In this document: positions 1 through 12,164 of the stretch, in pieces
How the letters are laid out: every line of letters starts with the position of its first letter
Position numbering within the stretch: the first letter of the stretch is position 1
From: Agriotes lineatus
Taxonomy: Eukaryota > Arthropoda > Insecta > Coleoptera > Elateridae
Assembly (NCBI GenBank): GCA_940337035.1
Contig: CALNHX010002301.1
Location: 62,001-126,000 of the forward strand
Direction: 5' to 3'
Length of the DNA: 64,000 nt
Made by a program: the position numbers and the translations under genes
Notes under the pieces: generated by a model
Seen by the model: the letters and a program-made list of their open reading frames with translations, nothing else
The model's database searches: none
What the model was told of the DNA's origin: nothing

Positions 1-225
1 AGTTAATATAATAACGCTGCTTAAAAATTCCGAACACAAATTAAATAGGCAAAATTCACAATTATTTGTTAAATTAATGAAGTGCATAATATTTTCATGT
101 TACAGATAATTTATCTGTAGGAGTTATTTACTTTTTGTTTTCTAATTGTTATTGAATTAAAAGCTACATGGTGGTTGCTAAGGGATGTTTTGGATGACAG
201 GTTAGTTTTTTTCAATAATATTGTC

Positions 226-1020
226 CTACGTTTTGTTTAAAGTTTCTGTGTCAGTTTTATAATTTATTGCTTTTGGTGATTTTTTAATTTCAATGCATTC
301 TAGTAATAAAGGTTTTTTTTAAATGTGTTTCATTATGTAATATTTTAGTATTGTCTAAATCAAAACTATGTAAGTGGTCGACAGTGTGATCTGAGAGAGC
401 AGTATTTGGTTGTATTGGATTAAGTAATTTTTTTTATTGATTGTTGGTGTTGGGTTATTCGCCGTTTTATATATTGTTTTGTTTGTCCGATATATGTTGA
501 ATCACAGCTTTTACAAGATACTTCGTAAATAACATTTGATTTTAAATTTTTATTAGTTTTGTCTTTTAAGTTTTATAAAAAAATCTTTGTCCTGTATTAT
601 GATTTTGGAATGAAGTGTAAATGTCATTTTGTTTTAATTCTTTTTATATTTTTTCAGATAGGCTAGGAATATATGGAATAGTAGTGTAATTCTTACTAGT
701 GTATTGTTGATTGTTGAAAATTTGGTTGTAGATTAATTGAGTTGTTCATATTGTTTTGTATTTGTAGATGTTTTATTCTTTTTTTAATATTATTATTGAT
801 GAAAGTCTAAGGATAATTATTAAGTAAAAGTATGTTAGTTGTAATAGTTAAGTTATCTTTATGATGTTTTCTATCAGATAATAAGATGGCTGGATCTACC
901 AATCCAGATATAACACTTTTTTTGTATTTGATTGCTGTACTAAATAAGTCATTCAAATATCTGTCAGAGTTTGTTGGTTTTCTGTACCAATTTGTACTAA
1001 TTTTGCCAGTATTTTCTCTA
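226..1020 (-). pseudogene. Penelope-like element relic: RT C-terminus plus GIY-YIG endonuclease
   Basis: Reading the minus strand from about 1020 down gives a Penelope-type RT tail (NWYRKPTNSDRYLN near 990-950, then SGLVDPAILLSDRKHH), and further down a GIY-YIG nuclease block (VIYEVSCKSC, TYIGQTKQYIKRRITQHQ, around 550-440). A third block follows (ALSDHTVDHLHSFDLDNTKIL, then a KTDTETLN tail) with a stop at 226-228. In this family the nuclease nicks the target for reverse transcription. The reading frame slips in the poly-A runs near 430 and 315, and everything upstream of the RT C-terminus is missing, so this is a dead 5'-truncated copy. The assignment rests on the RT tail, GIY-YIG and TDTE motifs occurring in the family order. 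Confidence 0.85.
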
Positions 1021-3396
1021 ATATAAATAATAAATATGATAAACAGATATATTCTTTAGTATAATTATAGATACACTCTGTAGCTATGCTGTAATTCTAA
1101 GTAAAATTCTAAAATTAATCCTAAATGAAAAATTGCAGCATTTATACTAAACCTACACTGCTAAAGTTTCGGAACAGCAAGATACAAATATTTTTTGCAT
1201 TTTTAGATGTAGTAGATACGAATAATTTATACCCAGCAGGTCTTTTCTTTAATAACATTGAAATGATCTCAAATCTTTAAGCACTCTGATTTATTTTAAA
1301 ATTGGTTTTTAATCTGAAAACTTTAACATCATCGGCTTCTGCTGTTTGTTGGACGATCCACGGCATTTGCTTCTTTTTTATTGCAAATATACGTTTTTGT
1401 CGGGCTGTGAAATAATGATATTTAAAGTGTTAGAGTATTTATTTTAGTGGGGTTTGTAATGCTACTTTTTACCGTGCCCTATACTCTACTTTACTATAAA
1501 TTTAGATTGCCCTTTGTTTTCTAGTTAACCCAGCCGTAGCAACACAAGACCCGCTCTTATCTCAATACAGCTAAGAGAAATGTAATATGTATTGTTCTTG
1601 CCTGCACGTTATCACCTATAGCTCTGTAATCGTACATACAAATCCTGCCAGAAATAAAAACTAAACAGATTGCATCAAAATACATATACACTGGAAAGAA
1701 CATACGATAATTAAGGATTTGTGTAACATAACCAACAGTGACAAGAAGATTTGAATCATGTTGTGCATTTGATTCATCTGACTTATTTGCATCGGATTCT
1801 AATAATGAACATTCACACGTTACTGCTATTACAATTATTATTACTAGGATCCGCAAAGTTTTAATGATAATACCATAAATTCACAAAGCTGCAGTAGTTA
1901 TCCGAACGGAATTTTAAGTTAAAAAGTGTAAAACATATGTAAACCCAACAGTTTCATAAAAAGTCACTAACGTTAGAGTTAACTATAGAATTTTCATACA
2001 ATACACACCTGTAAAATGAACCAGTGTGGGGAGCGCATCACTACGATTGTGTAGTTAGTATTAGAGCAACTATGGAATTTCATACTTTTTTCCTTACACC
2101 AGATACTTACTTAATCCGACTTTTCAAAATAAAAATGAGTATCTCAACTAAGCTTTACTTTTATTAATACATCTATACTCGTTTCCACACCATCTGACAG
2201 TAGAGCAAATCTAGGGTTGCCACACATCTGCTGTTTCTGAATATTCGCTCCCGTGTTGCCGAGAGTTGTAGAAGACATTGATATTTTGGTACTATTATCA
2301 GTATTATCGTCATCTCAAACCCTCAATTATTTTATAACGAGTAAAGGAAAAACGGACGACAAAGTGTATTACTCTAACAATTTCATTTGTCCAAAAGACA
2401 ACGTTTTTTGCACGCTGTTACCAGAATTTTGATTCTTATACTCCACTTCTAAATTATCAGAGATTATATGGGCATAACTGAGGGCCAGCCAGCTAAACAG
2501 CAGAGACGATATGCCGTCCTTTAAAATATTACAGAAATACAGGTGAATACTGAGGGTGTCAGCAAGTCTTTGTACAACAAATGTGATCAGATAGAAACGC
2601 ATACAAAAGGTCACAAACACAACTAAGTAATAGTAAAATTGCAAAGGTTAAAGCTTCCCCTACTGTTTTCACGAAGAAATATTACTTCCCCCAAGAGGCT
2701 AACATAGTTCTAAGCACAACCAGCTGCAGAAAATGATTACTGGACCAAGGTCGCGTTGAAATATCGAAGTCGCCGGACCATAAAGAACGCTCAAGCAATC
2801 ACAAAGGGGACATCTGACCATATCTTAGCGATTTTTAACCCGATAGTAGCCGCTGAAAATCATAGCAGAAATTAGAACGAAACTTCATAAGCCTCGAAAT
2901 GAACAGAAGATGCAAAACTTACCTTGGTCTAAAAAATGCTAAAGTTCAGCAAATTTCGCCGCATGATCCGCCGATAGCAAGGCTTCCAAAATGTCACTAC
3001 AAAGCCGCAATTCGCTTGCCGGCGTAGGCTAACATACCATCTTCCACTCAAACATGAGATGATGAAACGAAAACACTCAAGTCTGTGGAGCGACGAACCG
3101 AAGCGATCTGTACTGAATTATAACATACATCGGAAATGAAGGAGCCACGCTGGACGCAAATACCAAAGTCAACGCTTCAAATTAAAGTCCTTAAACGGTT
3201 TCTTCAATGTCATTCAGGAGCACTCTAACCGCACTTTGGTTGCATTTTTCACACTGGTTCACAAGCTATTAGCACTTTCTTGAAGTCTTCTTTAATTCTC
3301 AGGTTGCTTTTCAAATGCTCTTTGCATTATTGTGCCTTCTTACACTGCTTAATAACCCTTTAGCTACATTATCGATTGTTGGCATTATGATATGAA
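1021..3396. other. AT-rich stretch without a supported gene
   Basis: Only short open frames are present (for example 1557-1856 and 2369-2644, minus strand). The first starts with a hydrophobic signal-like stretch, but neither shows a recognisable family, flanking exons or conserved motifs. No clear repeat boundary was seen. Confidence 0.4.
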
Positions 3397-3660
3397 AGTT
3401 ATATTACAGGCAGTTCCCACATAATACCAGTGCTGGTAAACCTGGCATCTTATGTCACCTCGTTATGTCAGCGGAATCCACGCGCTCGTCCGAATTGTGA
3501 TGTCTTAAATTTTTTATCTTATCAGCGGCAGTCTGTAGTTAGAACTCGTAATAGTAACATGTGCTTTGCGTAATTTGAAATCTTTGTCAAATAAATTTAT
3601 TTTTTAAAAAGGATCTTACGGAAATTCGTAATTTAAGTGGCGCAGTCGGTAGTATGGTCA
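3397..3660 (+). repeat. LTR 3' part followed by a tRNA-Ser-type primer binding site
   Basis: At 3638-3652 the sequence tggcgcagtcggtag matches the primer-binding site used by several insect errantivirus-like elements primed by tRNA-Ser. It follows an AT-rich stretch containing an AATAAA-like signal near 3592, as expected for the U5 end of an LTR. The left limit is a guess, at an AGTT start near 3397. The downstream leader (3660-4900) has no gag frame but contains a donor-like ctgtaagta near 3870. The element is therefore only an LTR plus leader remnant. Confidence 0.5.
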
Positions 3661-5055
3661 AACGGTGTTAATGGACATAATATCGATTCGTTTCAACGAT
3701 TTATTGACCAAAAATAAAAATTCCATAACTCGTGATTTTTTCGGAGTTCTGAAATTCCAACTTTCCGCATCAAGTTAAGTGAAAGGGAAAGTAGCTTAAC
3801 AAGAAGACCTCAAAGGCGCACTGAAGGAAGTTCTGTGTTCAACAAGGACCCATGGACAGGATAGTGATCTTGCTGTAAGTACCTATGTCATATAGAGGCT
3901 GTTACGTGTTGAAATCCCATTGTATTAGCGTTATTAGTTTACGTTATATATGGCCATGAATAGACGATCAATTGGGAAAACGCAGTCGAAGCGTATTAAA
4001 ATTTAAATCCGAGTTGCAAGGGTTTTTAAACAAGAAAAAAGGGTAAGAAAATAATAATAACTTTTTGTTATCGAAGCTGTGGCATGAGAAAAACATAGCT
4101 GTGCATTAAAGTTTTCGTGGTAAAAATGTAGTGAACCCGGGATTTCTCGTTCTTCGTTAATGGTATGTTGATACTAAGAAAGGTTATTTGAAGCAGATTT
4201 TGAGAGCTGCTACCATTTTTCAACGGATTTAGCTCCAAGCCATGTTGACTGAAGCAACCACGGAAAGCATTGCATAGTTTTTTTTGTCTGTTCGTACAGG
4301 GTATGTATAGTTGTTTTTGGAACTATCTGATTCTATTTTCGTAATTGGAAGTTATAGCAACAATTTCGGGGCGACGGAAAAGCATTACTTTGAAAATATC
4401 TTCCAAGGATTTCACTACAGAGAGAGTCGTGCGGTTAATTGCGACCAACTGACAGCTGACGTTTAGCGGCTGGAAGAGTAAGTGTTTAGGAGAGCAGATC
4501 ATTCTATTGGTTAGTGATGCATGCTGGTTAGGCTTCTGAGAGGCTAGTCTTAAATTCCGCAAGCGTAACGATTAGGTACAGATACGTGAATTAAAGTTTA
4601 AAACTGTGATATTTCGCATATGTTCAAAAGTAATAACAGTTTATAACCCCATAATTGTACACTAGCTAATAAATTATTGTGTGTTAGTATTAAAGGCAAA
4701 GTAGTCAAAAAGTTAATTGACGTAATCTTAAATGGAGTGTTCCTTTTGATGATTAGAAATATGTTTATATAGGAAATTGAAGCTGAAAATTGTTCCCTTT
4801 TATGCAACATAATAATCAAAACAAGAAGTATTAATAAATCTATATTAAGAATTGCTCCTTTTACTTCATTGTCAAAGTTTCAAACATTGTAATGTGCTAT
4901 ACATATATAGCGAAGTTTATAAGTTTTTTTTACCTATATATAAGTGTACTTGGGAGTAATAAAAATTGTTGGCGCCCAGATAATTAGGACTTTCCATCAT
5001 TAAAGAATACACGCCGCGCCGTCTTCACTGAAGCTAGTGACGGGCCCCCAAATAC
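3661..5055. other. Non-coding remnant region with a second PBS-like site
   Basis: No credible coding region. At 4969-4977 a tggcgccca motif directly follows an LTR-end-like taataaaaattgt. It matches the first bases of a tRNA-Lys-type primer-binding site. No partner LTR was recognised, so this is weak support for a second LTR relic. Confidence 0.3.
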
Positions 5056-5059
5056 ACTT

Positions 5060-7540
5060 ATAGAGTATCATTTTCGAAGTAACATATAGAAGGCAGCAGA
5101 AGTCAACGAAAACGGTGAGAGGATACTAGATTACTGCTAAACAATCAACTGTTTATAGGAAACACATAGCTTCCACACAAGAAAATACATTAAATCACAT
5201 ATGAAGCGGAACATCTACGGCACAAGAGCATGATAGATTACATCATATACACTAGAGGTTAGAAGTATTTAATAAACGATGTAAAAGCGATAAGAGGTGC
5301 CGAACTAAATACACTGCACAGACTAGTAGCAGCAGACACCAACATAAGAAAACCGTTAAAGGAAGGAGGAAATAAGGGACATACAAGAATAAACTTAGAA
5401 GCCTTGAAACCCAAACTTCAGACAACAGTATGAAAATAATCTTACAGAAAAACTATCATTAAAGAAAGAACAAGAAGCACAAGAAAAAAAACCTTAGACA
5501 CTAGATAAAAGATGGGGTATCTTCAAAGAAACTATAATACAAACAGCAACAGAGGTGTGTGGTACCAAAGTAATAAAACAAAACAACGAAAAAAGAGAAC
5601 TAAATGGTGGAACGAGGAAGTAAAAAGAAAAAAGCATGGCACTGTTACATACGAAATAAAACAGAACAAAAGAAGATAACATACATAGCAAAGAGAAATA
5701 AAACGAAAAAAGCAGTAAAGGAAGCTGAAAGAAAGACATGGGAAGACTTTGGAAGGGAAAGAAATTCTGGAATATAGTTAAGAGGGTGAACGAAAATCGA
5801 ACCACAAAAGTACGAAATACCAGAAATCAAAGGGGGGAATTACAGACAACAACATAAGGCATCTAAAAAGAGAGGAAAAGTTATTATGAAAAAAAATTCC
5901 ATGATGAAGATCAGATTACTACCAGAGAAGAAGAATCAGACCAAGATAATCAAGCAAACGAAGAAGAACAAACTAACACGAAAATAACCGAAGCAGAAAT
6001 AGAGTAGGCCATAAAAGAAACAACAAATGGCAAATCGCTTGGGATAGATGGCATAGCTCCTGAACTAATCAAAAGAGAAAAAATGATACAAGAATGGTTG
6101 AAAGACATTCTGAATCAGGTATGGCTAGAAGAACAGATTTCGGAAAAGTGAAACCAAAATATCATAGTACCAATACATAAAAAAGGGGATTCTACAGCAT
6201 TCGATAATGACAGGGCAATAAGCTTATCACCAGTGGCATTAAAAATCTATAAGAGAATTATAGAGAAAAGAATCAAAAATGAAATCGAAGACAGGCTGGA
6301 AGAAGAACAAGCAGCCTTTCGCCCGGGCAAACAAACACATGACCACATCTTCACAATTAGGAGTATAATAGAGAAAACAATAGAAAAGGGTAATGACCTT
6401 TTCCTAGCATTCCTGGATCTAAAAGCTGTTTTTGATCTAGTATCGAGGAAACACATACGGGAAGCCTTACACGAACTACGAGTAATTACAAAACTAGTAC
6501 AGATAATCAAAAGTCTACATCAAAATATGAAGGGATGAATAAGACTACAGGGCCAAGCAGCAGAAGAATTGCAAATGGCCAAAGGGATCAAACAGGGAGA
6601 CAGCCTGAGTCCCTTGCCATTTATAATTTATATGAACTCCATTAACATTAAAAGCAAACAGGAAACCAGGAAAACTAATTTGGGATACTACAACCTTATC
6701 ACAATACTTACAAAAGATTTGCTTTACGCAGACGACATCGTAATAATGGCAAGAAACACACAACTACAAAGAAATATAGAAGTATTTAAATCACACAACG
6801 AAAGGGCATGATAATAAACACCCAAAAAAGCAAACTAATGCAAATAACAAAAATAGAAGAAAGGGAAGAAGCAACAATAAGAGTAGATGGGAAAACGCTG
6901 GAGATGGTCGATACCTATGAATACCTTGGCACCCACATCAGCAGAGACGGACGAATAGATAATGAAATAAGAAGTAAAATCAACAATACAAGTAGAGTAT
7001 ATTTTCAAATAAACAATATCAGTAAAAGAGAACTGTGCCGAAAGGCCAAAATTCATCTATATAAGACAGTATACACTCCTACCCTACTATACTCGGTAGA
7101 ATCATGGACTATAAAAAATAAACATAGATCGAAGATCACAGCCGCCGCAATGAAATATCTTAGGAGAGTAGTGAGAAAAACAAGGAGAGATAGGGTCGGT
7201 AACCAAAGTATAAGGGGAGATTTAGAACTTAACCCGATAGTGAACGACATTGAAAAAAACAACTCCAATGGTATGGACACTTAACAAGAATGGGAAATGA
7301 GATATACCCAAAACAAGTATACGAAATGGGAGATGTGGAAAAAAAGCGAGAAGACGCCCAAGAACAAAATGGGAAAAAAATTTAAAGGAAGCAGCACAAA
7401 AGAAAGGAAAAATCGTGGAGCAGAGAAAAATCCTGGCTAGAAACAGAAAACAGTATAAAAACTGGCTAAAAACCCCGACGCCGTGAGGTACAAGAGAGAA
7501 GAAAAAGAATAAGATATAGAAGGCTGACCTAAAGGTAAGA
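5060..7540 (+). pseudogene. RTE-type LINE, EN end plus RT, multiply broken
   Basis: The plus strand encodes the end of an RTE apurinic endonuclease (SMIDYIIYTRG near 5230, then a degraded SDH-type motif reading NTLHRLV) and then reverse transcriptase. RT blocks seen are EEQAAFRPGKQTHDHIF (6303-6350), FLDLKAVFDLV (6410-6440), IKQGDSLSP (6588-6615), YADDIVIMA (6725-6750) and YEYLGTHIS (6918-6950). A thumb-like and C-terminal tail runs to about 7500. The frame is interrupted by stops at about 6002, 6150 and 6537 and by shifts at about 6540 and 6810, so no functional polyprotein remains. The N-terminal part of the endonuclease is missing. A related copy carrying the complementary 5' half lies at 17402-19552. 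Confidence 0.8.
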
Positions 7541-7559
7541 GAAAAGCTAACAAGGCCCT

Positions 7560-9192
7560 TGTAAACAATTTAATTCTGATAGTTCCGACGAAAATACACA
7601 TTCTGATTCAGACTCGCATTCCAAAATTTCACTACCAACAGTTTTTGACAGTACTTATTCAAACCCAAATAATTTCAATACTTCAAAAATGACCCAATCA
7701 CCTATACTAAAACAAAAATATTTGGGAATGATCCCAGAATTTCATGGAAAAACGGAACTACTCCTTAGGTTTATTCAAATATGTCAAAAATTAGTTACCA
7801 AATCTTATAATAATGAAAACGCTGAAGACTTTCAGAATGAATATCTGATGTCTAGCATATTAGCTAAAATCAAAGAAGAAGCTGCAGTTAATATCTCGAC
7901 TTGTGTTGTTAGAAATTGGTTAGATTTAAAAACTGCATTCGAGAATACTTATGTTAATAAACCTGATATCTACACTTTAAATATTGAATTCACAAATTTA
8001 AAACAGGAAAACGAAAGATCATTTTATTTTTATAATATGGTTCAACAAGAATTAAATTTAACTGTTGCTGACATAACATTCTTGTAACTTAGCTCTAAGA
8101 GTGTTACTGGGTTTAAAAGATCCAATTGGTTCATTAATGCGTACTGAAGATCCTGCAGATTTCAATGCTGCATTGCGTATGTTAACCAACTATTTTCAAT
8201 TAACGGCTAGCCAGCAAAAATCAGCACACTCGTCCAAGTTTCAATTTTTAACACAAATTAAACCCTCAGAATAGACCACATTTTCAAAATAGACCAAGAA
8301 TGACATTTCCCTTCCAATTAACAAATTATCCTCATAATTCGCAACCTGCGTTTAAACAAAATCATTACTATAGCAAAGCACCGGAACATTCTTCGAATAA
8401 TTATGCACGTCCACAAAGTACTAGAAATCAAGTTGATGTTTTTAGGCCCAATCAAACTAAAAACTTTCCGAAACCAATTCCCATGAGTATTTTAACAAGG
8501 AATACATGGAAACCCCAAAATTCAAAATTTTCAGGCCAAAATTATAGCCAAAACCAGTTGAGACACAACAATCACAATTATATAGTTGAAGATCTGTGCA
8601 ATATCGATGACGCGCAACCCTCAGTTGAATTGCTCGATGAACATGACGATAATGAATCCGAAAATTAGTTTTTTTCGCCTCGGAACATCTAGAATTCCAA
8701 AATTCCAGTTGAATTCATACAATGACGATGCATTACCCTATATTTGATTTCCAGAAAATAAATAAAAATTTTGGTAGACACTGGAAGCACTAAATCTTTT
8801 GTTAATCCTAAAATCGCTCAAAAATGTTTTAAGAATTCAATTATACATAACCCTTTTCAAATATCAACAGCACACGGTACATCAGCAGAAAATTTTAGTA
8901 CTCGTGTCTCGCGTTCACAAATATGGAAAGCCAACGTAGGTTTATTAAAATTGTATTTATTCGATTTTCATAAGCATTTTGATTGTTTTGCTTGGAATGG
9001 ATAATTTAAAGCTACCTTATCTTCATCGGTGTTGTTATATACTATTAACCAAATTAATTTTAGTATAGTTAAGAGCTTCATTATCGCACTCTTTTTATAT
9101 AAAAAATACAATGATCCAGAATTTATTGATAGAGATAAACTATTGAACAATACATATTTGATTACCGCAAAACTCGGCCCACCGCCTATGTT
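7560..9192 (+). pseudogene. Errantivirus-like Ty3/Gypsy gag and protease relic
   Basis: The gag frame is open from about 7563 (before the ATG at 7689) to 8087 and contains the family-type IPEFHGKTELL stretch. It shifts by one base near 8085, continues in LALRVLLGLKDPIGSLM to about 8270, and resumes in an Asn/Gln-rich gag tail without zinc knuckles (8300-8668). A retroviral-type aspartic protease follows, with VDTGSTKSF at 8775-8800 and the LYLFDFHKHFD block near 8955 that is characteristic of gypsy-group elements. The frame stops at 9002. RT, RNase H and integrase are absent: sequence passes directly to the 103-bp repeat at 9193. The stops, shifts and missing pol make it a relic. Confidence 0.75.
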
Positions 9193-9295
9193 TAATTTTG
9201 AATTAAACAGATATAAATTTCAGTCAACATTTACGAAATATCGTTCACAATTTAAAAGCCAGTGTTGTTTCGTAACCAAGCCGGTTTAAAGGCCG
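9193..9295 (+). repeat. 103-bp direct repeat, left copy
   Basis: Starts taattttgaattaaacag and ends aagccggtttaaaggccg. An approximately 93% identical copy lies at 11343-11445 in the same orientation. The pair brackets a gag/env-like relic. It may be an LTR fragment or the footprint of recombination between element copies. Confidence 0.8.
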
Positions 9296-10037
9296 GAAAA
9301 CTGTAAACCGGCAACTTACGCAAATAAACGACCCACAATTTCGAGTTCAGAGCACGGACTTGCAAACGCATGCGGAACCATAACAGCTTAACATCTGCCA
9401 ACCCAACCAGGTCCCAAAAATTGGCTAATAACATGGAGGAATTCAACATTTTAACTGTCGCCCAAGAAAAGCTGGCGCAGAATGTAACTCAAATGTGGTC
9501 CCTTCCAGCCGAAAAACCGAAGCCTACATCACCAGTCGTAACAAGACGCTGGATGAACTTTGGAACATCGCAACAAAAAATTATGCAAAAATAGTGCAGC
9601 TAAGTATTCCAACACATAATTATTTTACAACAGGGTATTACGATCAAATTAAAGCCATATACGGCGAAGCAAAAAGTTATTTGCAGAGCTGTTCAAAAGC
9701 AATTGAAATTTCCAACCCCTCCGAAAGTAGGAGGCAAGAGGAAAGAGTGGAAAATCCCGAGCAAAAGGTTAGTATTCGAAAACTGCAGATTCGGATCCGG
9801 AAGATCAGGTATGCACGGAAAAAATTATTGAGACAGTCAAAGAGACTCATCCCGCATCCAATGGATCCATCCCAGGAGTAACAATCCAGCAGGTGGAGAA
9901 AATATCAACAACCGATCCTACGGAAGAAGAACGAGCGATAGCAGCTGCCAATATAAAGAATACGGGAGTTGAATGTCCAGCTATCCTTGAACATGAAAAA
10001 ATAGCACCCTCTCATCCACAAGAAAATCAGCAAGTGC

Positions 10038-10110
10038 ATGGAGTTTCCAAAGTCCTCATTCACGAAGTCCTCGTTCACGAAGTCTCCATTTAGGAAATTC
10101 CTATTCATAA
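10038..10110 (+). repeat. 15-bp tandem repeat
   Basis: About four imperfect copies of a 15-bp unit built on ttcacgaagtcct; the last copies are degenerate (catttaggaaattcc, tattcataaagtcg). The unit length is a multiple of three, so the frame HEVL.HEVL persists across copies. Confidence 0.7.
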
Positions 10111-10185
10111 AGTCGATGGACAGAAAGAAAAGGAAATTGCAGGCCACGAACAAATCGTTCGAAATCCTCCAGATGCTTCGACAGC

Positions 10186-10690
10186 AGCTCCAAGCGCCGG
10201 AAATGGCAGCAATAACTGCCGCAAACAAGAAACCCTCCGAGTTCAATAAAAGCCCAGCATCTAGTTGAGGGTGGCAACAAGAAAAATCGGACACCAAACA
10301 CTTCGCGCCTAGCGATGGATGGAGTCAAGAAGTTGCAGCAATAACTGCAGCAATCGAGAAATCCTCCGAGTCCACCAAAAACGTGGCACCCGGTGGAGGA
10401 AGGAGCCCAGAAAAAGCAACAAGAATTGTAGAAAACAAGAAACCCTCCCAGTTCACTAAAAATTTAGCACGTAGTGGAGAGTGGCATCAAGAAAAGGCAG
10501 CAGGAACTGCAGCAATCTAGAAACCCTCCGAGTTCAATAAACAATTAGCACCTAGTGGAGGGTGAAACCAATAAATGGCAGCCAACAAATTAGAAAATGA
10601 AAATTCCGGTACCAAGCACTTCTCCCCCAATGGACGGTAGAGACCAAAAATGCCAGCAAGAAGTTCAGAAAACAATAAGTACAATGCTCG
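10186..10690 (+). repeat. About 83-bp minisatellite, 4-5 degenerate copies
   Basis: Successive copies start near 10190, 10333, 10415, 10498 and 10580. Each carries gcagcaataactgcagcaa, then gaaaccctccgagttca, then tagcacctagtggagggtgg. Spacing is about 82-85 bp for the last three and longer between the first two. The array lies between the gag-like and env-like parts. Confidence 0.7.
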
Positions 10691-11342
10691 CCCCTCGTAG
10701 AGGATGGAATCAAGAATACGGCTTATTAAAGTCTGCGAAGGAATTTACCGAAAACACGCAATGTGGTACACCGATACGGCACCCTCTAAAACAGCTCACC
10801 TCGGCAACAGTGATATTAATTATCGTATTCACTCATATAATGTTCGTCTCCAAAAGAAGAGGCAGCAAATGGACGTTAGCGGGATGTTCCAAACCAATTG
10901 GTAACATATTCAACGACACGATAACACAAAAACTCTTTTACAGAAATAGCAAAGGAGCCAGTGTTGCAGCAGCCGAACCACTTCGAGGATTTACAGACCT
11001 CTCGGTTGGACCTGTAACATCATCTGCAGGAAGTAGCATGGAGAGCCATCCGTCTTCGCTACTACCTCTCCAGAGGAATAATCAACAGCGTCTAAAAGAC
11101 GTGACATGGAAAACCATCCGACATGATTCCTATCTATCCAGCGGGATCACCGGCAGCATATTGGGAGCCGCTGCTATAATAGGAATTCTCTATTACATCC
11201 GAAGAAAACTAGTCCGAAGGAAGCCTCCACCCAAGCTACGCCAGCCAGCAGTGGAAGAATATCCCCTACAAACCCTTAATATAGAAGAAACAGTATAGCT
11301 TTCTTGGTTTGCTTTTTTGTGCCCTAAAACTGGCAATACGTC

Positions 11343-11445
11343 TAATTTTGAATTAAACAGATATAAATTTCAATCAAAATTTACGAAATATCGTTCACAG
11401 TTTAAAAGCCAGTGTTGCTTCGTAATCAAGCCGGTTTAAAGGCCG
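11343..11445 (+). repeat. 103-bp direct repeat, right copy
   Basis: Partner of 9193-9295, differing at about seven positions. It runs straight into a TATA-like gtatataaacc at 11444-11454, suggesting this copy keeps its original junction with an LTR-like sequence. Confidence 0.8.
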
Positions 11446-11740
11446 TATATAAACCTTTATTATATTAAACTCATAATTAACCATTAACATAACCATGAAT
11501 TAATGATTCAATGTACATAAATATTATAGAAAAAATTAGCAATTTAAATAAAGTTGTTGGCTCCCAACACTTCTTTCATAGTAAACCTAGAACCTTTATG
11601 CTAAAGTGAAGTAAACAAAAATCCCACATTTATCATACCCATATCTCAACCAAAGATTGAGCTAGTCGGAGTTATGTGAGCCTTCTAACGTAGGTTGAAA
11701 TAGTTGGTACAGAATATCTTCACGTTCCTAATAATACTAA
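11446..11740 (+). repeat. LTR-like repeat, inverted copy at 34740-35040
   Basis: From ataaacctttattatattaa to the aggttgaaatagtt block near 11700, the sequence matches the reverse complement of 34740-35040. Relative to that copy it has about 90 extra bases (about 11510-11605) that include aaataaagttgttggctccc, an LTR-end plus PBS-like arrangement. Probably LTR or leader pieces of one retroelement family. Confidence 0.6.
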
Positions 11741-12164
11741 AAAAATAAAATAAAACACTTGGTAATCCGATTTATCAATTTCAAATTAAGAAACGTTGCC
11801 CCCGATGGAAACTACAGCGCCTGCAAACGCGAATTTGAATCTGAACCTGATCCACGGGCGCATCGAGGACCTCTCCTGCTTTTCGTTTTATAGGTATGAC
11901 CTACGTGCAAATTATTACTTTTATTTATTCCCCAGGCAAAGCAAAAATAAACAAAATTTTGTTTTCAAGGTGCGCACTCTGTATATATTTGCTCGAAATT
12001 GTCGGTTTCATGGCAGGTAGATATATAATGTGCATGCAAAATATTGTCTTCCTCCAAGTAGTATGAGCGGTTGGCGAGGCTAGACGTACTTTATGGTTGG
12101 CTTCGTGTGAACTCAAATACCTATTATTACTAGTCTATATTAGTGTATCAGTGATTATTCTAAA

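Larger units (their letters stand above)
9296..11342 (+). pseudogene. LTR-element relic with gag-like and env-like frames, no pol
   Basis: Open frames at 9370-9594 and 9495-9881 overlap in different phases. Together they resemble a basic, helical gag-like protein (TLDELWNIATKNYAKI, YYDQIKAIYGEAKSYLQ), though the family is not certain. A low-complexity stretch with tandem repeats follows (10038-10680). A final 233-codon frame (10597-11298) has a hydrophobic segment at residues 68-84, a second at 185-201 and a basic, proline-rich tail (RRKLVRRKPPPK), like the anchor and cytoplasmic tail of an LTR-element envelope. There is no protease, RT or integrase. I infer an internal deletion fusing gag-like and env-like parts. 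Confidence 0.5.

Noticed and set aside
1557..1856. 99-codon minus frame with a signal-like N-terminus
   Set aside because: No conserved motif, exon partners or related copy in the window; signal-like stretches are common in AT-rich DNA.
2369..2644. Hydrophobic 91-codon minus frame suggestive of a chemoreceptor fragment
   Set aside because: Lacks any receptor signature and no flanking exons were found.
4323..4819. Minus frames of 73-79 codons
   Set aside because: No motif, inside an LTR leader remnant, composition like non-coding AT-rich DNA.
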